From Oscillospiraceae bacterium (GTDB lineage Bacteria > Bacillota > Clostridia > Oscillospirales > Acutalibacteraceae): a DNA stretch of 46,387 nucleotides. Under the pieces are notes generated by a model. It made no database searches and was not told where the DNA came from. It saw only the letters and a program-made list of their open reading frames with translations. The first letter of the stretch is position 1; every line of letters starts with the position of its first letter. The DNA lies in NCBI GenBank assembly GCA_015065645.1, contig SVPW01000017.1, positions 1-46,387 on the forward strand, in the 5' to 3' direction. This document shows, piece after piece, positions 15,474 through 24,904 of this stretch. The position numbers were made by a program, and so were the translations under genes.

Positions 15474-15515
15474 ATATCATAATTATAATACATAGATTGT
15501 GAAAATTATGTCGAA
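15474..15515 (-). promoter_or_regulatory. Promoter of the oxygen-defence operon with PerR-like and Spo0A-like boxes
   Basis: The minus-strand -10 TATAAT is at 15482-15487. TTATAATTATGATAT (15474-15488) matches 12 of 14 fixed positions of the PerR box and overlaps the -10. TGTCGAA on the plus strand at 15509-15515 is a perfect 0A-box core, with its TCGACA exactly 21 bases from the -10. No other good -35 was seen. Confidence 0.55.
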
Positions 15516-15558
15516 TTTTCAACAAAATATATTTTTTATAGCTTTTTTACATAATATT

Positions 15559-16302
15559 TTACAATAATTCATCCTCCAATGCAAGTACATTTATGTTTGC
15601 AGATGTAAAAGTTCCGGCATCAACCACATAAATACCTTTGCCGTAAAAAACATCTGAATTATACTTATCCCTTGATTTATCAAATTTTGAAGCATAAAAA
15701 GACGGAACATGACCGCAAACAATAGTTTTATCGGCAAGGCGGTCACAATTTTCGTACATATCGGTCCATTTTGTCCAGCGTGCCTTTAACCACTTTTCTC
15801 TTGAAGCATTGCGCCAATTTTTATCAATACAAGGTTTACCTTCATTTATAACAGTGGGAAGCCAACCGTGGGTGAAAACATAATTTTTTGTTTCAAAAAA
15901 ATCAGCAGTTTCATAAATAAAATCAGAAACACGGTCTAAAATACGGCTTTTACCCGAAAAATCAATTTCATTCAATGTGGTATCTATGGCATATTTTCCA
16001 AAAAACTCTACCAAGGTTTCCACCGTTCCGTTAATGTAATTATGGTCTTTTATGCGGCCTGTATCAAAAATTTCAAGCAGCATATCCTCATGATTACCAC
16101 GAAGTATAACCTTATTTTTAACAAGCTCAATAAATTTAAGTACCTGTAAATTTTCAGGTCCCCTATCAAAATAATCACCGCAACAAATGAGCAAATGGTC
16201 TTCATTATTGCGATCAAAGCCTACTTTATCAAGCTCATTTTTTAAAAGAGTACAGTAACCGTGAATATCAGACACAACAAAAAGTTTTTTCTTTTTACCC
16301 AT
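15559..16302 (-). CDS. Calcineurin-like metallophosphoesterase (PPP-type)
   Basis: The 247-residue protein has the metallophosphatase signature in order: SDIHG (D12, H14), GDYFDRG (42-48), GNHE (69-72), a THGW box and CGHVP near the end. This is the bacterial PrpA/serine-threonine phosphatase type. The substrate (phosphoprotein or nucleotide) is unknown. It is 16 bases downstream of the 466-residue unknown gene and is probably co-transcribed with it. Confidence 0.9.
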   Translation of the reverse strand: MGKKKKLFVVSDIHGYCTLLKNELDKVGFDRNNEDHLLICCGDYFDRGPENLQVLKFIELVKNKVILRGNHEDMLLEIFDTGRIKDHNYINGTVETLVEFFGKYAIDTTLNEIDFSGKSRILDRVSDFIYETADFFETKNYVFTHGWLPTVINEGKPCIDKNWRNASREKWLKARWTKWTDMYENCDRLADKTIVCGHVPSFYASKFDKSRDKYNSDVFYGKGIYVVDAGTFTSANINVLALEDELL

Positions 16303-16318
16303 ATTCTTTCTCCTGTAA

Positions 16319-17719
16319 TTATTGGGGCAGCTCTATCATTCTGCCAAATTCAGATAAAAGCACCGCCAAATTCATAAATTTAAAGAAAGCACACACAAAA
16401 TCATCAAAACATCCGTAATTTGCAGTAAGGCTTATATTTTCACCGTTAAAATCGGCTTCAAATCTTTTACAAAAGCCTTTAATATAATCACTGTAATTTG
16501 AAAGCTCATTGTTTCCCCAATAGAAGCTTTCAAAAATTTCACCCTCTAACTCACCTTTTTTTGCGTCACTTATTTTTAATTTGTCATTTTCCAAAGTCTC
16601 AATCAAAAATTCCACAGGTGACGGATTAAGTGCGTATGAAGTATAAATTCGCAAACACAATCCCCTGTTTTCATCATAAAAGCATTGGAATTTTCCGCTT
16701 AATTTATCTATAAATCTATCCGTATCAAAATGTTGTGTTTGCTTTGGGAAGCTTATACCTAAATCACTTTCCAGTCCTTTTGGATGAAGTTCCTTATAAA
16801 AAAGATCAGCATGGGAAACAAAAATAAGTATTTGCAGATAATGAAGAAATGTATGCGTTTGCGAAAAGCAGCCAACAACATTTCCGTTTTCCAAGGAAAG
16901 ATTTTCAGATATTGCATTTAAGATATTTTCAAAGTTTTGGGGTGTTTTTGCGTGTTTTTTCAGTTGATTTAAAGCCCCGCCGTTATCGTGAACATAATAT
17001 ATACCTTCATTCTTGCATACAGTAAGATTCAAGGTGTTGTCATCACCGAAATAATGCGGAATTTTAATTTCCAGGCAGCCATTTAAAGCCTTGGTTGTAA
17101 AGTAAGACAAAAATGAACATAACAGGTCATCCGGCTCCATAAATTTTGCGGCAGGACGCCAATCCCGTTTAGCCTTTGCATCACATATCTTTGATTTAAG
17201 CCTCTCTATTATCTTATTGTTTTCGGTTATGACATAATCATATATATTTTCATCAATTTGCAAAAGTGCTTTTTCAACCGAAAACTGACCGCAAAATTCT
17301 GCATTTGCTGAGGGGCGATGTGAGGAATTTAATGAATTTACCGCCACCAAAAACACCATATCAGCAGAAAGTGCAAGCTTTTTTCGTTCTTTTGCCAATT
17401 TTTCAAAAACCGATTTATATTCTTTCAAAAAATCAAAATCATATCTTGAAAAGCCTTTTCTCTGTTTACTTTTATAAAATAAACTTAATAAGGAGGCACT
17501 TGATTTAAACACTTTTTTAAAAATATAACGAAGCCTTTCTTCTTCAAAATGTTCGGGATAAATATTTTGATCATAGTTTGTAATGCCTTTATATTCACAC
17601 GCACAAAACTCCGCCACAGCGGCAATTATACACGGTGCGCTGATGAATGCCGTTTGTTTTGTTTTTTGTATTTCCTCAGCACGGATAATAATATCCGTAA
17701 GTAGTTTACTATGTTCCAT
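16319..17719 (-). CDS. Unrecognised 466-residue protein with a Clp-N-like start
   Basis: The family was not recognised. The first 45 residues (LLTDIIIRAEEIQK... ISAPCIIAAVAEF) resemble the helical repeat of the Clp ATPase N-domain that reads substrates or adaptors, but there is no ATPase module. The stretch IYYVHDNGGALNQLKKHA near residue 235 resembles the D-x-G-x-x-L turn of DUF1828-type proteins. No signal peptide or membrane segment is seen, so it is cytoplasmic. GGAGGG lies before the ATG at 17719. Its likely partner is the phosphoesterase gene 16 bases downstream. Confidence 0.6.
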   Translation of the reverse strand: MEHSKLLTDIIIRAEEIQKTKQTAFISAPCIIAAVAEFCACEYKGITNYDQNIYPEHFEEERLRYIFKKVFKSSASLLSLFYKSKQRKGFSRYDFDFLKEYKSVFEKLAKERKKLALSADMVFLVAVNSLNSSHRPSANAEFCGQFSVEKALLQIDENIYDYVITENNKIIERLKSKICDAKAKRDWRPAAKFMEPDDLLCSFLSYFTTKALNGCLEIKIPHYFGDDNTLNLTVCKNEGIYYVHDNGGALNQLKKHAKTPQNFENILNAISENLSLENGNVVGCFSQTHTFLHYLQILIFVSHADLFYKELHPKGLESDLGISFPKQTQHFDTDRFIDKLSGKFQCFYDENRGLCLRIYTSYALNPSPVEFLIETLENDKLKISDAKKGELEGEIFESFYWGNNELSNYSDYIKGFCKRFEADFNGENISLTANYGCFDDFVCAFFKFMNLAVLLSEFGRMIELPQ

Positions 17720-17781
17720 TTTATCCCTCCGTTCAAAATTTATTTGATTTAGTATAACACTTTTTTCTTCATTTTACAATA

Positions 17782-17807
17782 AAAGCCCCTGAGAAAGCTC
17801 AGGAGCC
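17782..17807 (-). terminator. Terminator after the 46-residue gene
   Basis: On the minus strand, GCTCCTGAG pairs with CTCAGGGGC (one G-U) around a CTTT loop, followed by a T-rich stretch. Confidence 0.75.
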
Positions 17808-17824
17808 AATATAAAAAAGTGTAA

Positions 17825-17965
17825 TTAATCTTCAAAAATTTCGCACTCAACATAATTGCCTTTAATACGGTTTTTATAAGAAACCTTATCAAAAACAATA
17901 AGTGCCGCAACCACTGCAGTAAAGATAGCTGTTACTATTCCGAAAATTTTCCAAAAACCATTCAT
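17825..17965 (-). CDS. 46-residue single-pass membrane peptide
   Basis: The product begins MNGFWKIFGIVTAIFTAVVA and continues with a short basic then acidic tail ending CEIFED. It has one hydrophobic segment (about residues 4-25) and a cytoplasmic-type tail. An AAAGGGG RBS precedes the ATG, a perfect consensus promoter lies upstream and a terminator follows, so this is a real stand-alone gene. The function is unknown. Confidence 0.72.
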   Translation of the reverse strand: MNGFWKIFGIVTAIFTAVVAALIVFDKVSYKNRIKGNYVECEIFED

Positions 17966-17995
17966 TTAAAACGACCCCTTTCATTTCTATATAAT

Positions 17996-18024
17996 ATTAT
18001 ATATTTTTTGGGACATATTGTCAA
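17996..18024 (-). promoter_or_regulatory. Consensus promoter of the 46-residue gene
   Basis: Exact TTGACA (18019-18024), 17 bases, exact TATAAT (17996-18001) on the minus strand, about 24 bases after the cardiolipin synthase stop. Confidence 0.85.
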
Positions 18025-18048
18025 TAGAAATGCATACAATAATTATTT

Positions 18049-19590
18049 TTACAAAAAGGGTGCAAACAAATGAAGGATGGCTCTTTTAAGCCGCCTATAC
18101 CAAGGCTCCTTTTGCCATTCTTTAAGCTTAATTTCATGGGATACTTTGAGAATTTCTTTAAAATGCTCCTTAATATCGGTAACAGTTTCATTGCCGTACA
18201 TCCATACACCGCACTCAAAGTGCATTATAAAACTGCGATAATCCATATTAACAGTGCCTATGGTTGCAATCTTATCATCAGAAACAAAAAGCTTTGAATG
18301 AATAAAACCGGGGGTATATTCATATATCCTCACTCCCGCCTCTAAAAGCTCAAGATAATTATACTGAGTTACGGGATGAACATACCATTTATCGGGTATA
18401 TTAGGGGTTATTATACGGACATCAACACCCGATTTTGCCGCCATACGCAGCGTTGTTATCATGGTGCTGTCAATTATAAGATATGGCGATGTAATATAAA
18501 CATAATCCTTTGCAGTATTGAGTATTTGCATATAAATACCCTCTGCAGGCTTTCTGTCATTAAGAGGATCATCACAATAAGGCAGTACATAACCGCTTGC
18601 CTCAACACCCTCATTCCCCTCCAAATGCTCAGACAAATCAAGTGTTTCACGGGTTGTAAACCGCCACATAGCACAAAACATTGCAACAAAGCTTCTTACG
18701 GCTTCACCTTTAAGTATTACGGCGCAATCCATCCAATAACCGAAACGCTCAACCTCATTTATATACTCATCTGCAAGGTTAAGACCACCTGTTGCGGCAA
18801 CCTTACCGTCAATTACAACGGTTTTACGGTGGTTACGATTATTCATAAAAATATTCATGGATGGGCCGATTTTATTAAACACCGCAACCGAAATTTTATC
18901 ATTTTGAAGTTTGGTTATAAAATCCTTATGCTGGCGCTTGATAGAACCGAAATCATCAAAGAGTATTTTAACTTCAACACCCTTTTCAGCCTTCTTTTTG
19001 AGTATTTCATAAACCGATTCCCACATCTTGCCTTCAGCAACAATAAAAAACTCAATAAAAATATATTTTTTGGCTTTTTTTAACTCCTCCAAAAAACGAG
19101 GCAGGAACTTTTCTCCCGGAGAAAGATATTCCAAAGATGTGTTTTGATAAAGTGGATAACCCGATTCAAGTGTGAGATAATCAGCCTGCCTTGCATAATC
19201 AGAACAGCTTTCACTCAAACGCTCATGAATATCCTTATCGGAGCTGAGCCTTGAAAGATAATGGTTTTCACAATCGGTCATACGCTTTCTTATATGGGGT
19301 GGAACACGACCGCCTCCCCACAAAAGGAAAATGCTGATACCGAATATTGGAATAAGGAGGATAAAAAGTATCCACATTATTTTATAGCTGGGATTACCTC
19401 TGCGGTTAATAATGTAAATAACCGTTAAAACACCCAGCGTTTCTGCAATGGCATAAACCACACGAGAATGTGAAGTAAGGTTTTGCAGTGAGGCAAACAG
19501 AAATACAAACTGAAATAACAGCATTAAAGCCGAAACAATATAACGGGTTTGTATTCTTATACCACGCTTATTCTTAACTTTTATACGCAA
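18049..19590 (-). CDS. cls: Cardiolipin synthase
   Basis: The 513-residue protein has two N-terminal membrane segments and two phospholipase-D HKD motifs: HRKTVVIDGKVAATGG in the middle and HSKLFVSDDKIATIGT near the C-terminus. It condenses two phosphatidylglycerols to cardiolipin at the membrane. The start is TTG at 19590, with AAAGGAGGG 6 bases upstream; the longer reading to 19653 runs through that RBS. Confidence 0.94.
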   Translation of the reverse strand: MRIKVKNKRGIRIQTRYIVSALMLLFQFVFLFASLQNLTSHSRVVYAIAETLGVLTVIYIINRRGNPSYKIMWILFILLIPIFGISIFLLWGGGRVPPHIRKRMTDCENHYLSRLSSDKDIHERLSESCSDYARQADYLTLESGYPLYQNTSLEYLSPGEKFLPRFLEELKKAKKYIFIEFFIVAEGKMWESVYEILKKKAEKGVEVKILFDDFGSIKRQHKDFITKLQNDKISVAVFNKIGPSMNIFMNNRNHRKTVVIDGKVAATGGLNLADEYINEVERFGYWMDCAVILKGEAVRSFVAMFCAMWRFTTRETLDLSEHLEGNEGVEASGYVLPYCDDPLNDRKPAEGIYMQILNTAKDYVYITSPYLIIDSTMITTLRMAAKSGVDVRIITPNIPDKWYVHPVTQYNYLELLEAGVRIYEYTPGFIHSKLFVSDDKIATIGTVNMDYRSFIMHFECGVWMYGNETVTDIKEHFKEILKVSHEIKLKEWQKEPWYRRLKRAILHLFAPFL

Positions 19591-19701
19591 GATAATCCCT
19601 CCTTTAACATTTAAAATCTTTATTATTATACCACTTAGATATATTATTTTCAATTATTTTCCTTTAGTTTTACAAATATTTTAATATTTTTTAAGAAATT
19701 G

Positions 19702-19731
19702 TTGTTAATTCAAGGTAAAATGTGGTATAAT
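19702..19731 (+). promoter_or_regulatory. Promoter of the M16-lgt-folD cluster
   Basis: TTGTTA (19702-19707), 18 bases, then TATAAT (19726-19731), about 40 bases before the first ATG. Confidence 0.65.
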
Positions 19732-19771
19732 AAGATAAATATATCTACTGTCAACAGAACGGAGCGATGGT

Positions 19772-21052
19772 ATGTCTTGCAAACTGACACAAATTGAAAA
19801 CGGTGTTGAGGGAATTTTCGTTAAAAACGAGCGTTTCAGCACAACACTTATTTCCTTCCATTTTTACTTACCGTTAAAAAAGGAAACTGCAGCAGGTTAT
19901 TCTTTACTTCCCTTTTTAATGACAACCTGTAGCGAAAAATATCCCGATTTTTCAAAGCTTAACTATAAGCTAAGCAAGCTTTACGGTGCTTCATTGGAAG
20001 CATCGGCAGAAAAGGTTGGGGATTTGCAGTCACTTAAAATTGCCGTTTCGGTAATAGATGACAAATATGCTTTAGATGGGGAAGCTTTATGTGAACAGGC
20101 TTGCGAATTACTGCTCAGGCTTATTTTTGCGCCAAAGGTAGAAAACGGCGAATTTGCCAAAGAAGATGTTGAGCGTGAAAAGCGTAAAGCAATAGAACAT
20201 ATCCGTGGAGAATTTGCCGAAAAGCGTGTTTATGCCAGAAAAAGGCTTATTGAAGAAATGTATGGCGATGATGATTTTGCCACCCCTAAATGCGGCACTG
20301 AAGAACAGGTTGCCGAATTAGACGGAAAAGCATTGTATGAAATGTGGAAAACACTTTTAAGCAAGGCTTTTGTAAGGGTTAATGTTATTTCTTCAAATTT
20401 GCCGAATGGGCTTTTTGAAAAAATAGGCGAACATTTTGCCGCTTTTGACCGCACCGATATAACCGACCGTTTTGCCCACCGTCCAACAGCTCCACGCAGT
20501 GAGGTAAAAGAAGTTACCGAGCGTATGGATTTATCTCAGGGCAAGCTTTCCATAGGATTTTCATGTGATACAAGCGGTGATGATTATGCCACGGGAGCGC
20601 TTGCAGTTATGTGTGATATTTTGGGTGGCGGCCCCTATTCAAAGCTATTTAGTAATGTTCGTGAAAAGATGAGCCTTTGTTACTATTGCTCATCCTCAGC
20701 AATCAGAATAAAGGGATTGCTCACGGTGGATTCGGGTGTTGAATCACAAAATGCCGAAACCGCAAAAAATGCCATTTTAGACCAACTCAACGCCATTAAA
20801 AACGGTGAAATTTCAGATTTTGAATTTTCATCTTCTAAAAAGAGCTTAACAGATGGGCTTTGCACAGTGAATGACAGTCAGGCGGGTATTGATGCTTGGT
20901 ATGCAACAAGAATTTCTAACCGCAATTTAATGTCACCCGAAGATTTTGCCAAAACTATTGAAAATGTAACACGGGAAAATATTATTGCCACAGCAAACGG
21001 CATTAAGCTTCATACCGTTTACAGGCTTTTACCTAAGGAGGTTAAGGCATAG
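19772..21052 (+). CDS. M16 family peptidase-like protein, non-catalytic partner (YmfF type)
   Basis: The 426-residue protein has the M16 two-lobe fold (LKKETAAGYSLLPFLMTTCS, then YGASLEASAEKVGD, and a C-terminal half with CDILGGGPYSKLF and VREKMSLCYYCSS). It lacks the zinc-binding H-x-x-E-H. It is followed 3 bases later by a second M16 gene that has the motif. Such pairs are common in Bacillota, and the inactive member probably helps bind peptide. CGGAGCG precedes the ATG. Confidence 0.9.
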   Translation: MSCKLTQIENGVEGIFVKNERFSTTLISFHFYLPLKKETAAGYSLLPFLMTTCSEKYPDFSKLNYKLSKLYGASLEASAEKVGDLQSLKIAVSVIDDKYALDGEALCEQACELLLRLIFAPKVENGEFAKEDVEREKRKAIEHIRGEFAEKRVYARKRLIEEMYGDDDFATPKCGTEEQVAELDGKALYEMWKTLLSKAFVRVNVISSNLPNGLFEKIGEHFAAFDRTDITDRFAHRPTAPRSEVKEVTERMDLSQGKLSIGFSCDTSGDDYATGALAVMCDILGGGPYSKLFSNVREKMSLCYYCSSSAIRIKGLLTVDSGVESQNAETAKNAILDQLNAIKNGEISDFEFSSSKKSLTDGLCTVNDSQAGIDAWYATRISNRNLMSPEDFAKTIENVTRENIIATANGIKLHTVYRLLPKEVKA

Positions 21053-21055
21053 GAT

Positions 21056-22339
21056 ATGAAAAAAACAGTATTTGAAAGTCCTATAGGACAAAGCTATATT
21101 AAAGCCGTTCATCCATCAGGTTTGGAAATATATATCATGGAAAAGCCTCAGCACACATCTGCCTATGCACTTTTTGGTACACGCTACGGCTCTATTGATA
21201 CTAAGTTTTCCAAAAACGGCGAAGCCGTTACAGAGGTACCTGAGGGTATTGCCCACTTTTTAGAGCATAAGCTTTTTGAAAGTGAGGATGGTGACGCATT
21301 TACAAGGTATGCCGAAACGGGTGCTTATGCAAATGCCTACACATCTTTTGACCGCACCTGTTATCTGTTTTCTTGCAGTAACCGCTTTTACGAAAACTTG
21401 GCTATTCTGCTTGATTTTGTTCAATCCCCATATTTCACGGCAGAAACCGTGCAAAAGGAACAGGGCATTATCGGTCAAGAAATCAAGATGTATGATGACA
21501 GCCCATCATGGTGTGTAATGTTTAATATGCTTCGTGAGATGTATCAATCGCATCCTGTAAGAATTGATATTGCAGGCACGGTAGATTCCATTGCACAGAT
21601 AGATGACAAGCTACTTTACAGGTGTTATGACACATTTTACAACCCTGCAAATATGTTTATTTGTATTGCGGGAAATGTTGATGCCGAACGCATTTTAACC
21701 CAGATAAATGAATCAATCAAGGATAAACCGCCCGTTACTATTGAACGGGGTGAATTCACCGAAGAACACAGCGTTGCAAAAAGCTATGTTGAGCAGGAAT
21801 TGGATGTTGCTTTGCCGATGTTCTGTTTTGGATACAAGCAGAAAATTGAAACTCCGATACGCAGTCTTAAAACCAGAATTTGTGTTTCACTGCTTTTGGA
21901 GCTTATTTGCGGTGAGGCCTCTCCCCTTTTTGCAAAGCTTATAAGAGAAGGTCTTATCAATGATGAATTTGACAGTGAATATTTCTGCGGTCATGGATAT
22001 GCATCCTTCATTTTTGAGGGTGAATCAAGCAATCCTGAGCGTGTTGCCGAAGAGATAAAAGCAGAAATCAAGCGATTAAAGGCTGACGGTATCGATAAAA
22101 AACTGTTTTCTGCCGCTAAATGCAGTCTATACGGTGAAGCAATACGCAGATTTGACAGTGTTGATGCCATTGCAATGCAGTTTGTTGAATGTGCCATGAC
22201 CGATTACAATTTATTTGATGAACTAAAGCTTCTTAAAACTGTTACGATTGAGGATGTTACAAAAAGGCTTGCTCTTTTTGATGATGACTGTACGGTTTTA
22301 TCGGTAATAAAACCACGCCAAACGGGAGGAGAAGCTTAA
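21056..22339 (+). CDS. M16 family zinc peptidase (YmfH type)
   Basis: The 427-residue protein has the inverted zinc motif H67-F-L-E70-H71 and the downstream glutamate region (EQGIIGQEIKMYDD near 140-155), so it is catalytically competent. It is the active half of the M16 pair with the preceding gene. The natural substrate is not known; processing or clearance of small peptides is likely. The stop TAA abuts the ATG of lgt. Confidence 0.92.
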   Translation: MKKTVFESPIGQSYIKAVHPSGLEIYIMEKPQHTSAYALFGTRYGSIDTKFSKNGEAVTEVPEGIAHFLEHKLFESEDGDAFTRYAETGAYANAYTSFDRTCYLFSCSNRFYENLAILLDFVQSPYFTAETVQKEQGIIGQEIKMYDDSPSWCVMFNMLREMYQSHPVRIDIAGTVDSIAQIDDKLLYRCYDTFYNPANMFICIAGNVDAERILTQINESIKDKPPVTIERGEFTEEHSVAKSYVEQELDVALPMFCFGYKQKIETPIRSLKTRICVSLLLELICGEASPLFAKLIREGLINDEFDSEYFCGHGYASFIFEGESSNPERVAEEIKAEIKRLKADGIDKKLFSAAKCSLYGEAIRRFDSVDAIAMQFVECAMTDYNLFDELKLLKTVTIEDVTKRLALFDDDCTVLSVIKPRQTGGEA

Positions 22340-23251
22340 ATGTATAATGTAACGATATTTGGTTTAGAGCTTACCATTAACCCCATTGCTTTTACACTCC
22401 CAATAGGTGACGGTTGGGATATATATTGGTACGGTATTTTAATTGCCTTAGGCTTCATGGGCGCTTTGATATACGCTATGAAAAATGCAAAGCGTTTTTC
22501 ACTCAATACCGACCGTATGCTTGATGTTGCACTTGTTGCCACCCCGCTTGCAATATTGGGTGCCCGTGCATATTACATTTTATTTAAAGAGGGAGAAAGC
22601 TTTAAAGATTTCTTTGATTTTTCCTCCTCAGGATTCCAAGGGCTCGCTATTTACGGTGGAGTTATTGTTGCCTTTTTATCCGGCGGACTGATGTGTTATA
22701 TCAGAAAGGTAAACATACTTGATATGTTTGATATTGCCGCAATAGGCTTTCTTATAGGTCAAGGTGTGGGGCGCTGGGGCAATTTCGTGAATCAAGAAGC
22801 CTTTGGTTCACCAACAGGCAGTGATTTCTGGGGAATGATGAGCGAAAACACAGGCGGTGTGATGGTTCATCCATGTTTCCTATATGAATCATTATGGTGC
22901 TTTGCAGGTGTAATACTTTTACACATAATAAGTAAAAAACGCCGTTTTAAAGGACAAATTGTTCTTAGCTACGGTGTATGGTACGGTTTCGGAAGAGGTT
23001 TTATTGAGCTGCTCAGAAGTGATAGCTTATATTTGGGAGTATTTAAGGTTTCAAGCCTGCTTTCGTTTGTACTCTGTTTTGTGAGCCTTATTGCGCTTGC
23101 AGTATTACTTAAAAAGAACCGTGAAATTGCAAGAGAACCTGAGTATGTTGAGGTTTTTGATGTTAATGATGCAGAAACCAATACCGAAGAAGAAAAAGAA
23201 ACCGCAGAAGAAACAAAAACAACGGAGGAAGAAAATGAGCAAACTGATTGA
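22340..23251 (+). CDS. lgt: Prolipoprotein diacylglyceryl transferase
   Basis: The 303-residue protein has about seven membrane helices and the Lgt signature [13 protein letters not shown] near residue 145. The C-terminal helix part [14 protein letters not shown] is conserved. It transfers diacylglyceryl from phosphatidylglycerol to the lipobox Cys, the first step of lipoprotein maturation, needed for the lipoproteins in this window. GGAGGAG lies before the ATG. A Glu/Thr-rich tail of about 35 residues extends past the usual end and overlaps the start of folD by 17 bases. Confidence 0.96.
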   Translation: MYNVTIFGLELTINPIAFTLPIGDGWDIYWYGILIALGFMGALIYAMKNAKRFSLNTDRMLDVALVATPLAILGARAYYILFKEGESFKDFFDFSSSGFQGLAIYGGVIVAFLSGGLMCYIRKVNILDMFDIAAIGFLIGQGVGRWGNFVNQEAFGSPTGSDFWGMMSENTGGVMVHPCFLYESLWCFAGVILLHIISKKRRFKGQIVLSYGVWYGFGRGFIELLRSDSLYLGVFKVSSLLSFVLCFVSLIALAVLLKKNREIAREPEYVEVFDVNDAETNTEEEKETAEETKTTEEENEQTD

Positions 23252-24086
23252 CGGAAAGGCAATATCTGCCGCTGTAAAGCAAAAAGTTGCAGAAGGTGTT
23301 GCAGAGCTTAAAAGCAAAGGAATAACCACAGGACTTGCGGTTATAATTGTAGGTGAAGATCCTGCTTCTAAAATTTATGTTGCTAACAAGAAAAAAGCTT
23401 GTGAAGCATTGGGTATTATTTCTCAGGAATATGCACTTCCCGCTGAAACCACACAAGAGGAATTGCTTGCCCTTATTGACACACTTAATAATGAAAAAAG
23501 CATTAACGGCATACTTTGCCAGTTACCGCTTCCCCGTCACCTTGATGAAAAGGCAATTATAAACGCAATTTCTCCTGAAAAGGATGTTGATGCTTTTCAT
23601 CCGCACAATGTGGGCAGAATAATGATTGGTGACTATGATTTTGTTCCCTGCACCCCTGCCGGAATTATGGAAATGCTTGAATATGAAGGCATTGACCCCG
23701 CAGGTAAAACCTGCGTTGTTATCGGACGCAGTAATATTGTTGGAAAACCGATGGGAATGTTGCTTTTACACAAAAACGGAACGGTTACTATATGCCATTC
23801 CAGAACACAAAATCTTGCTGAAGTATGCCGCAGGGCTGATATTTTGGTTGCTGCTGTTGGAAAAGCAAACTTTGTTACTGCCGATATGGTAAAAGATGGT
23901 GCAGTTGTTATTGATGTTGGAATGAACCGTGACAACGGCAAGCTTTGCGGTGATGTTGCTTTTGATGAGGTTGCAAAAAAAGCAAGTGCAATCACCCCCG
24001 TTCCGGGTGGTGTTGGTCCTATGACCATTGCAATGCTTATGAAAAACACACTTACCGCCGCTCGCAGACAAAACGGATTAAATTAA
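23235..24086 (+). CDS. folD: Methylenetetrahydrofolate dehydrogenase/cyclohydrolase
   Basis: The 283-residue protein has the catalytic Lys region ([16 protein letters not shown]), the [10 protein letters not shown] and [12 protein letters not shown] signatures, [10 protein letters not shown], and the NADP-binding [17 protein letters not shown] and [14 protein letters not shown] motifs. It interconverts 5,10-methylene-THF, methenyl-THF and 10-formyl-THF in the cytoplasm. The ATG at 23235, with GGAGGAAG upstream, lies inside the end of lgt, so translation is probably coupled. Confidence 0.97.
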   Translation: MSKLIDGKAISAAVKQKVAEGVAELKSKGITTGLAVIIVGEDPASKIYVANKKKACEALGIISQEYALPAETTQEELLALIDTLNNEKSINGILCQLPLPRHLDEKAIINAISPEKDVDAFHPHNVGRIMIGDYDFVPCTPAGIMEMLEYEGIDPAGKTCVVIGRSNIVGKPMGMLLLHKNGTVTICHSRTQNLAEVCRRADILVAAVGKANFVTADMVKDGAVVIDVGMNRDNGKLCGDVAFDEVAKKASAITPVPGGVGPMTIAMLMKNTLTAARRQNGLN

Positions 24087-24119
24087 TCAAAATACTACAA
24101 CACGAAAGACGGTGTTTCT

Positions 24120-24851
24120 TTGAAAAAGCTTTTTTGCCTTATTATAACGCTTTCAATACTTTTTTGTACCTTTACGGCACAGGCAAAAAACCGTGAATTT
24201 AATATAACTACGCCAAAGGGTTTCACAAGCGCCGAAGCAGACGGTGATAAAACAAAGCTTGCAAATGTTTTTTCCACCACCGAAGCTGAGCTTGAGCGTT
24301 ATTTTAAAGAGAACTCAATTCTTTACATTGCCGCAAATGAAGGTTATTCTCAGCAAATATTTTTAACCAAAGAAACAACCGAATTCAGCAAAAAAACAAT
24401 TTCCTTCACACGAATAAGTGAAAAAGATCTTTCGGATATAGCAGTAAGTCTTGCAGGAAACAGCTTTGAAAACGGCGGTGTTATAATAGGAAAAGAAAAC
24501 ACTCCCTTTATAAAGCTAACGCTTAAAGATTCCGGCGAATTTAAAGTATATGAATATATAACCGTATGTTCATCAAATCTTTATACATTAAGGATTTCAA
24601 CCAATCAAAATAATGAGCAGGAATTAATAGAAAGTTTTTTCAAAACACTTTCTATTACCGATTGTGCCACGGTGGAAAACTCCACAACGCAATCTGCTTA
24701 TACGGTAATTGCAGCGGCAGGGATTGCTGTTTTTGCGGCAGTTGCAGTGATTGTAACTTATACGGTTATAAGAGATATAAAGCGTAGAAATTCAAGTGAT
24801 TTTGAAGAATACGCAGAAGATTTAAAAGAAACCGAAGAAAAAGAAGAATAA
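24120..24851 (+). CDS. Exported single-anchor protein of unknown function
   Basis: The 243-residue protein has an N-terminal signal peptide (MKKLFCLIITLSILFCTFTAQA), an extracytoplasmic domain of about 170 residues, one C-terminal membrane segment (about 197-220) and an acidic cytoplasmic tail. No family was recognised. It starts at TTG 24120, 33 bases after folD, with only a weak RBS (ACGGTG). The end lies 13 bases before the hairpin that carries the RBS of the germination gene, so the two may be functionally linked. Confidence 0.7.
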   Translation: MKKLFCLIITLSILFCTFTAQAKNREFNITTPKGFTSAEADGDKTKLANVFSTTEAELERYFKENSILYIAANEGYSQQIFLTKETTEFSKKTISFTRISEKDLSDIAVSLAGNSFENGGVIIGKENTPFIKLTLKDSGEFKVYEYITVCSSNLYTLRISTNQNNEQELIESFFKTLSITDCATVENSTTQSAYTVIAAAGIAVFAAVAVIVTYTVIRDIKRRNSSDFEEYAEDLKETEEKEE

Positions 24852-24864
24852 TTCCAAATATTAA

Positions 24865-24904
24865 ACCTCCTTACGGGAATACTACCGCTAAGGAGGTCTT
24901 TTTT
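24865..24904 (+). terminator. Terminator-like hairpin that contains the next gene's RBS
   Basis: ACCTCCTTA (24865-24873) pairs perfectly with TAAGGAGGT (24889-24897), with extra CGG/CCG pairing inside, then CTTTTTT follows. The 3' arm is the AAGGAGG RBS of the GerA-family gene, 8 bases before its ATG. Confidence 0.7.

Noticed and set aside
15443-15493. Extended N-terminus of the flavodiiron protein
   Set aside because: It would place the start in the promoter and ignore the GGAGGG RBS before ATG 15442.
18376-19083. Plus-strand ORF of 235 residues inside cls
   Set aside because: It is antisense to the HKD-containing coding sequence and has an unnatural Tyr/Asn/His-rich composition.
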